Positions 6,126-10,047 of a stretch of 10,047 nt of DNA are shown in pieces. Under the pieces are notes generated by a model. That model was given only the letters and a program-made list of their open reading frames with translations. It was not told the origin of the DNA and ran no database searches. The stretch's first letter is position 1. Each line of letters opens with the position of its first letter. This DNA is from Hydrogenophaga sp. (GTDB lineage Bacteria > Pseudomonadota > Gammaproteobacteria > Burkholderiales > Burkholderiaceae_C): NCBI GenBank assembly GCA_018335615.1, contig JAGXRS010000062.1:1-10047 (forward strand), given 5' to 3'. A program made the translations under genes and the position numbers.

Positions 6126-6767
6126 ATGACATTCAAGTTTTTTACCCTGGCCACCGCGCTTTTTGCCACCGCCTTCACTGCCCAGGCGGGCGAGGTGTAT
6201 GTGGGTGCCGGGTTCCCGGGTCTGACGCTGGGTTACGCCCATGCCTGGTCCCCCTCCGTCAAGCTGCGCGGCGAGTACGCTGGGGGTTTGTCTCTGAACA
6301 AGAATGGAAAGACGGGCGGTGTTGATTACAACGCCCAGGTCAAGACCGGCCGCGTCGGCGCCTTTGCCGACTGGTTTCCCACCGACACCGGTTTTCACCT
6401 GACGGGTGGTGTCACCGCCAATGACATCGGTGGGACGTTCGTGGCCCAGGGCGGCACCCAGACCATCAACGGCAAGTCCGTTGATCTGACGGACAAGAGC
6501 CTGACCATCCGCGTGAAGTACCCGGAGGTCACGCCCTACCTGGGCCTGGGCTGGAGCAGCAAGCCCGGCAATGCCAAAGGCTGGGGCGCCTATGCAGACC
6601 TGGGCCTGCAGATGGGCAAGTTCAAGACCAGTTACACCGAGTCGGGTGTGATCGGTGCCGGCATTACCCGGGAAGACCTGGACGCTGAAGTGAACGAGGT
6701 GCGCGATTCGGTGAACAAGCTTTCCGTGCTCCCCTCCTTGTCACTCGGCGTGACCTATCGCTTCTAA
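6126..6767 (+). CDS. Predicted outer-membrane beta-barrel protein, exported, unknown function
   Basis: 213 residues from the ATG at 6126; a TTG at 6117 is in frame but would only lengthen the signal peptide start. The N-terminus is a typical Sec signal: K4, a hydrophobic core, and AQA at 19-21 with cleavage expected before G22. The mature part alternates polar and hydrophobic residues with many Gly/Tyr/Trp turns, for example a GFPGLTLGYAHAW strand pair, FADWFP and VTPYLGLGWSS, and ends in YRF, the aromatic C-terminal residue used by the BAM complex. About eight to ten strands would fit the length. It resembles small uncharacterised barrels of Burkholderiales and Xanthomonadales that carry a similar 'PYLGLGW' segment; that is recall, not a search. 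Transport, adhesion or structural roles are all possible. No Shine-Dalgarno is evident. A hairpin follows the stop, so it is probably monocistronic. Confidence 0.8.
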   Translation: MTFKFFTLATALFATAFTAQAGEVYVGAGFPGLTLGYAHAWSPSVKLRGEYAGGLSLNKNGKTGGVDYNAQVKTGRVGAFADWFPTDTGFHLTGGVTANDIGGTFVAQGGTQTINGKSVDLTDKSLTIRVKYPEVTPYLGLGWSSKPGNAKGWGAYADLGLQMGKFKTSYTESGVIGAGITREDLDAEVNEVRDSVNKLSVLPSLSLGVTYRF

Positions 6768-6787
6768 GGCAGACGTCGCTTCATATG

Positions 6788-6818
6788 GGGAGCCCCTCTG
6801 GTGTGTGGGCTCCCTTTG
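6788..6818 (+). terminator. Hairpin terminator after the barrel gene
   Basis: GGGAGCCC (6788-6795) and GGGCTCCC (6807-6814) form a perfect eight-base stem with an 11-base loop, followed by only TTTG. It begins 20 bases after the barrel gene's stop codon and lies between two convergent genes. The T-run is short, so termination may be partial; the minus strand, towards which recQ is transcribed, has no T-run. Confidence 0.55.
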
Positions 6819-6863
6819 CTGCGGCCCCGTGTGAACGCTGCCCGAACGCCTGAATTTCGTCTC

Positions 6864-8780
6864 TCAGGACCGGAAAGCACCCACGACCCGCAGCACGTCG
6901 GCACCGTAGGCCTCGCGCTTTTTCTGCCCCAGGCCGGCAATGCCATCCAGATCGGCGTCGCTGCGGGGATGGCGGCTGGCGATGGCGCGCAGCGTGCTGT
7001 CGTGGAAGATCACGAAGGCCGGCAGGTTGTGTTCGCGTGCCACCTCGGCGCGCCAGGCCTTGAGCGCGTCCAGGCAGTCGCGCTCGGCCAGGCTCAGCGG
7101 CTTTCCATCGGGCGCGGCGGCGGCCGCCGTGCTGCGTGCGGACTTGCTGCGGCTGGTGCGCCCCGGCGTTTTCTCGGCCGCCAGCTTGAGCCACACCGGC
7201 CGCTCGCCCTTGAGGATGGGGCGCGCCGCGTCGCACAGGTGCAGGGTGTTGAAGTGCGCCGCGTCCACCCGCACCGCCTCGATGGCGATCAGCTGGCGCA
7301 GCAGGGCGCGCCACTGCGTTTCGCCCAGCTCGGCGCCGATGCCGAAGGTGCTGAGCTTGTCGTGCCCGTACTGGGCCATCTTCTCGGTCTGCTTGCCGCG
7401 CAGGATGTCCATGATGTGGCCGGCGCCAAAGGCCATGCCGCTGGTCTGCTGCACGCGGTAGATGCACGAAAGCAGCTTGCGCGCCGACTCGGTGGCGTCG
7501 GTCAGGGCGGGCGGGTGCAGGCAGTTGTCGCAGTTGCCGCAGGGTTCGCTTTTCTCGCCGAAGTAGGCCAGCAGCCGCACCCGGCGGCAGTCACTCGCTT
7601 CGGCCAGGGTCAGCAGCGCGTCGAGCTTGCCGCGCAGCACCTGCTTGAACTCGTCGGCCGCGGGGCTCTCGTCGATCATGCGGCGCTGGTTCACCACGTC
7701 CTGCAGGCCGTAGGCCATCCAGGCGTTGGCGGGTTCGCCATCGCGCCCGGCGCGGCCGGTTTCCTGGTAGTAGCCCTCGATGTTCTTGGGCATGTCCAGG
7801 TGCGCCACGAAGCGCACGTCGGGCTTGTCGATGCCCATGCCGAACGCGATGGTGGCCACCATGATCAGGCCTTCTTCGCGCAGGAATCGGTCCTGGTGCT
7901 GCTGGCGTTTGGCCGCGTCCATGCCGGCGTGGTAGGGCAGGGCGTTCAGGCCGTGGTCCACCAGCAGGGCGGCCACTTCCTCCACCCGCTTGCGCGACTG
8001 GCAGTAGACGACGCCCGCGTCGTGCCCGGCGCTGCTGGTGTGCTCGTCGCGGATGAAGCGCAGCAGCTGCGTGGTGGCGTCTTTCTTCTCCACCAGCTGG
8101 TAGCGGATGTTGGGCCGATCAAAACTGCTGATGAAGGTGCGCGCGTCCTGCAGCTGCAGGCGTTCCACAATGTCGGCGCGGGTCAGGTCGTCGGCCGTGG
8201 CGGTGAGGGCCACGCGCGGCACGCCGGCGTAACGCTCGTGCAGGATGGCCAGCGCGCGGTACTCGGGCCGGAAGTCGTGGCCCCACTGGCTCACGCAGTG
8301 CGCTTCGTCGATGGCGAACAGGCTGAGCTTGCCGCGTTCGTGCAGCGAGTCGAGCAGCGCCAGAAAGCGCGGCGTGGTCAGCCGCTCGGGCGCGGCGTAC
8401 ACCATCGTGAGCTCGCCGCGGCGCAGCTGCTTTTCGGTCTGCTGGGCTTCCTCGATCGTGAGGCTCGAATTGAGAAAAGCCCCGGCCACACCGGCCTCGA
8501 TCAGCGCGCCCACCTGGTCGTGCATGAGCGCGATCAGTGGCGACACCACCACCGTCAAGCCGTGCCCGGCGCGCTCGCGCACGATGGCGGGCACTTGGTA
8601 GCACAGCGACTTGCCGCCGCCCGTGGGCATGAGCACCAGGGCGTCGCCGCCCGCACTCACATGGTGGACGATCTCGGCCTGCGGGCCGCGGAACGCGTCG
8701 TAGCCGAACACCTCCTGCAGCACGCCCACGCAGGCGTCGAGCGTTTCTCCTCTGGCGGCGGTGTCGGTGCTGGCGCTCAT
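6864..8780 (-). CDS. recQ: ATP-dependent DNA helicase RecQ
   Basis: A 638-residue superfamily 2 helicase that unwinds DNA 3' to 5' in RecF-pathway repair and replication-fork processing. Helicase core: Walker A MPTGGGKS (51-58), DEAH box (158-161), TATA motif III (193-196), DRPN (221-224) and motif VI YYQETGRAGRDG (337-348). The RecQ zinc site is complete, with C398, C414, C417 and C420, followed by the RQC winged-helix region (about 430-525). A basic Ala/Ser linker (about 537-557) leads to an HRDC domain (about 562-636). All catalytic and zinc residues are present and the length is normal, so the protein should be active. The ATG at 8780 comes four bases after the rhodanese stop (8785) with no strong Shine-Dalgarno, which suggests translational coupling in a rhodanese-recQ operon. 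Confidence 0.97.
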   Translation of the reverse strand: MSASTDTAARGETLDACVGVLQEVFGYDAFRGPQAEIVHHVSAGGDALVLMPTGGGKSLCYQVPAIVRERAGHGLTVVVSPLIALMHDQVGALIEAGVAGAFLNSSLTIEEAQQTEKQLRRGELTMVYAAPERLTTPRFLALLDSLHERGKLSLFAIDEAHCVSQWGHDFRPEYRALAILHERYAGVPRVALTATADDLTRADIVERLQLQDARTFISSFDRPNIRYQLVEKKDATTQLLRFIRDEHTSSAGHDAGVVYCQSRKRVEEVAALLVDHGLNALPYHAGMDAAKRQQHQDRFLREEGLIMVATIAFGMGIDKPDVRFVAHLDMPKNIEGYYQETGRAGRDGEPANAWMAYGLQDVVNQRRMIDESPAADEFKQVLRGKLDALLTLAEASDCRRVRLLAYFGEKSEPCGNCDNCLHPPALTDATESARKLLSCIYRVQQTSGMAFGAGHIMDILRGKQTEKMAQYGHDKLSTFGIGAELGETQWRALLRQLIAIEAVRVDAAHFNTLHLCDAARPILKGERPVWLKLAAEKTPGRTSRSKSARSTAAAAAPDGKPLSLAERDCLDALKAWRAEVAREHNLPAFVIFHDSTLRAIASRHPRSDADLDGIAGLGQKKREAYGADVLRVVGAFRS

Positions 8781-8784
8781 GGAC

Positions 8785-9204
8785 TTACATCTGTTCCCAC
8801 GGCAGGCCGGCGTGGCGCCAGCCGTTGAGGCTGGAGCGCTTGAAGTCGTCGTTCAGGTCGCCCTCGAAGCCGTGCACCACATGCGCCACCTGCGTGAAAC
8901 CGGCGGCTTCCAGGGCTGCGCCGGCTTCCTGCGTGCGTTTGCCGCTGCGGCAGATCAGCAGGATGGGGCGCTGCTTGTCGCCGGCCTCGCGTTCCACGGC
9001 GGCGGCAAAACGGGCCGGATCGGGCGTGAGGTCCGGGTATTCGTACCAGGGAATGTTCTCCACTTCCGGCGGGCGGCCGACGTAGAGCGACTCGATTTCC
9101 ATGCGAACGTCCACAAACAGCGGCGCGGGGCCGCCGGATGCTGCGCTGCGTTCGCGCTGTTCCTGGAGCCAGGCCCAGGCGTCCTGGGGGGAGAGGTTTG
9201 TCAT
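8785..9204 (-). CDS. Single-domain rhodanese-like sulfurtransferase
   Basis: A 139-residue cytosolic protein with one rhodanese domain. The nucleophilic cysteine is C85, in the six-residue active loop CRSGKR (85-90), which fits a sulfur- rather than arsenate- or phosphate-handling enzyme. VDVR (31-34) and a VVHGFEGDL segment (109-117) are other family hallmarks. Such proteins move sulfane sulfur as a cysteine persulfide from thiosulfate or another donor to an acceptor such as cyanide, thioredoxin or a biosynthetic enzyme; the true acceptor is not shown. There is no signal peptide. It lies four bases upstream of recQ on the same strand and probably shares its promoter. It has GACAAT seven bases before its ATG and no Shine-Dalgarno, so it is likely leaderless. 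It is divergent from metH, another sulfur-metabolism gene, but a shared role is only a guess. Confidence 0.9.
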   Translation of the reverse strand: MTNLSPQDAWAWLQEQRERSAASGGPAPLFVDVRMEIESLYVGRPPEVENIPWYEYPDLTPDPARFAAAVEREAGDKQRPILLICRSGKRTQEAGAALEAAGFTQVAHVVHGFEGDLNDDFKRSSLNGWRHAGLPWEQM

Positions 9205-9211
9205 GCGGGGT

Positions 9212-9217
9212 ATTGTC
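9212..9217 (-). promoter_or_regulatory. Candidate -10 box of the leaderless rhodanese-recQ operon
   Basis: The minus strand reads GACAAT (four of six consensus matches) seven bases before the rhodanese ATG at 9204, with no Shine-Dalgarno between. It faces away from the metH -10 at 9272-9277; both promoters would share an 79-base gap. No clear -35 is present. Confidence 0.4.
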
Positions 9218-9271
9218 GGGGAATTCGCGGGGCCGCCCCTGTGCGCGCCCGCCGCCGCCCGGGGCGTTTCC

Positions 9272-9277
9272 TACAAT
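9272..9277 (+). promoter_or_regulatory. Candidate -10 box of a leaderless metH transcript
   Basis: TACAAT matches five of six -10 positions and ends six bases before the metH ATG, so transcription would begin at or next to the start codon. No Shine-Dalgarno and no clear -35 are present. With only 79 bases between metH and the divergent rhodanese gene, there is no room here for a SAM or cobalamin riboswitch. Confidence 0.5.
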
Positions 9278-9283
9278 CGGACG

Positions 9284-10047
9284 ATGAACCGACCTGCCCA
9301 CCCCGTCCGCTACACCCGCGCCCAGGCCCTGCCCGAGATCCTCTCGCAACGCATCGCCATCCTGGACGGCGCCATGGGCACCATGATCCAGCGTTTCAGG
9401 CTCGGCGAGGCCCAGTACCGCGGTGAGCGCTTCAAGGACTTCCACCAGGACGTCAAAGGCAACAACGAGCTGCTCAGCCTCACGCGCCCCGACGTGATCC
9501 GCGACATCCACGAGGGCTACCTGGCCGCCGGTGCCGACCTGATCGAAACCAACACCTTCGGCGCCACGACGATTGCGCAGGAAGACTACGACATGGCCGA
9601 TCTGGCGCGCGAGATGAACCTGGCCTCGGCTCGCATCGCCCGCGAAGCCTGCGACAAGTACAGCACGCCCGACAAGCCGCGCTTCGTGGCCGGCGCCCTG
9701 GGCCCCACGCCCAAGACCGCCAGCATCAGCCCCGACGTGAACGACGCCGGTGCCCGCAACGTCACCTTCGAGCAGCTGCGCGCGGCCTATTACGAGCAGG
9801 TGGAAGCGCTGGTGGAGGGCGGCAGCGACGTGCTGCTGGTCGAAACCATCTTCGACACGCTCAACGCCAAGGCCGCGCTGTTCGCCATCGACGAGTATTT
9901 CGAGAACAGCGGCGAGCGCCTGCCGGTCATCATCAGCGGCACCGTGACCGACGCCTCGGGCCGCATCCTCAGCGGCCAGACCGTCACCGCCTTCTGGGCC
10001 AGCGTGCGCCACATCCAGCCGCTGGCCGTGGGCCTGAACTGCGCGCT
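9284..10047 (+). CDS. metH: Methionine synthase, homocysteine S-methyltransferase domain (3' end beyond the window)
   Basis: 254 complete codons from the ATG at 9284 to the right edge. This is the N-terminal homocysteine-binding barrel of cobalamin-dependent methionine synthase, which transfers a methyl group from methylcobalamin to homocysteine. Visible family motifs are DGAMGTM (28-34), GNNELLSLTRPD (59-70), ETNTFGAT (88-95), GPTPKT (140-145) and GLNCAL at the edge. C253 aligns with the first of three zinc-ligand cysteines (C247 of E. coli MetH); the other two lie outside. In many Burkholderiales the enzyme is split into a roughly 350-residue homocysteine part and a separate folate/cobalamin part; the window ends too soon to tell split from full length. 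The start agrees with homology and with TACAAT six bases upstream. The gene is divergent from the rhodanese-recQ operon. Confidence 0.92.
   Translation, partial: MNRPAHPVRYTRAQALPEILSQRIAILDGAMGTMIQRFRLGEAQYRGERFKDFHQDVKGNNELLSLTRPDVIRDIHEGYLAAGADLIETNTFGATTIAQEDYDMADLAREMNLASARIAREACDKYSTPDKPRFVAGALGPTPKTASISPDVNDAGARNVTFEQLRAAYYEQVEALVEGGSDVLLVETIFDTLNAKAALFAIDEYFENSGERLPVIISGTVTDASGRILSGQTVTAFWASVRHIQPLAVGLNCA

Noticed and set aside
6801..8828. A 675-codon open frame on the plus strand opposite recQ.
   Set aside because: It is antisense to an intact RecQ, is rich in Ala/Gly/Val/His/Gln without motifs, and is a codon-bias shadow.
8777..10012. A 411-codon open frame on the minus strand opposite metH and overlapping the rhodanese gene.
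   Set aside because: MetH and rhodanese motifs lie in other frames, and this frame has no recognisable domain.
1..10047. Search for mobile elements, CRISPR arrays, tRNA genes, toxin-antitoxin pairs or a defence island.
   Set aside because: No transposase or integrase, repeat-spacer pattern, tRNA-like cloverleaf or paired small genes are visible; apart from the ATPase of unknown role, the genes look like core housekeeping.

Overview
The window looks like an ordinary chromosomal segment of a GC-rich betaproteobacterium, most likely order Burkholderiales and probably family Comamonadaceae (Hydrogenophaga/Acidovorax-like). The basis is strong G/C third-position bias in every gene and the family-level look of the threonine ammonia-lyase, RecQ and MetH proteins. 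No tRNA, rRNA, insertion sequence, integrase, att site or CRISPR array is visible, and codon use looks uniform, so I see no clear genomic island.

Layout, left to right. (1) Minus strand, cut by the left edge: a multi-pass 'TM-helix repeat' membrane protein of the type annotated as mechanosensitive-channel-related. (2) Minus: a threonine ammonia-lyase with one C-terminal ACT domain (ilvA). (3) Plus, divergent from ilvA: a 799-residue tandem AAA+ ATPase of unknown role, whose leader holds an 11-codon upstream ORF and a 9-bp hairpin. (4) Minus, convergent with the ATPase: a stand-alone class I glutamine amidotransferase. (5) Minus: a small histidine-rich protein of unknown function with a clear intrinsic terminator. 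(6) Plus, divergent from (5): a secreted outer-membrane beta-barrel protein followed by a hairpin. (7) Minus: recQ, directly behind (8) a single-domain rhodanese, forming a two-gene operon. (9) Plus, divergent from the rhodanese and cut by the right edge: the homocysteine-methyltransferase end of metH.

The genes are mostly unrelated housekeeping functions: amino-acid metabolism (ilvA, metH), DNA repair (recQ), sulfur transfer (rhodanese) and envelope (membrane protein, barrel). They do not form one pathway. The least explained element is the tandem AAA+ ATPase and its leader. A second pattern is that four genes (ilvA, the amidotransferase, the rhodanese, metH) have a -10-like hexamer of form NANAAT only 6-7 bases before the ATG and no Shine-Dalgarno sequence, suggesting leaderless mRNAs. 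Three others (the membrane protein, the ATPase and the small protein) have good Shine-Dalgarno sites. I found no convincing new multi-gene system; the ATPase with its leader is the best candidate for follow-up.
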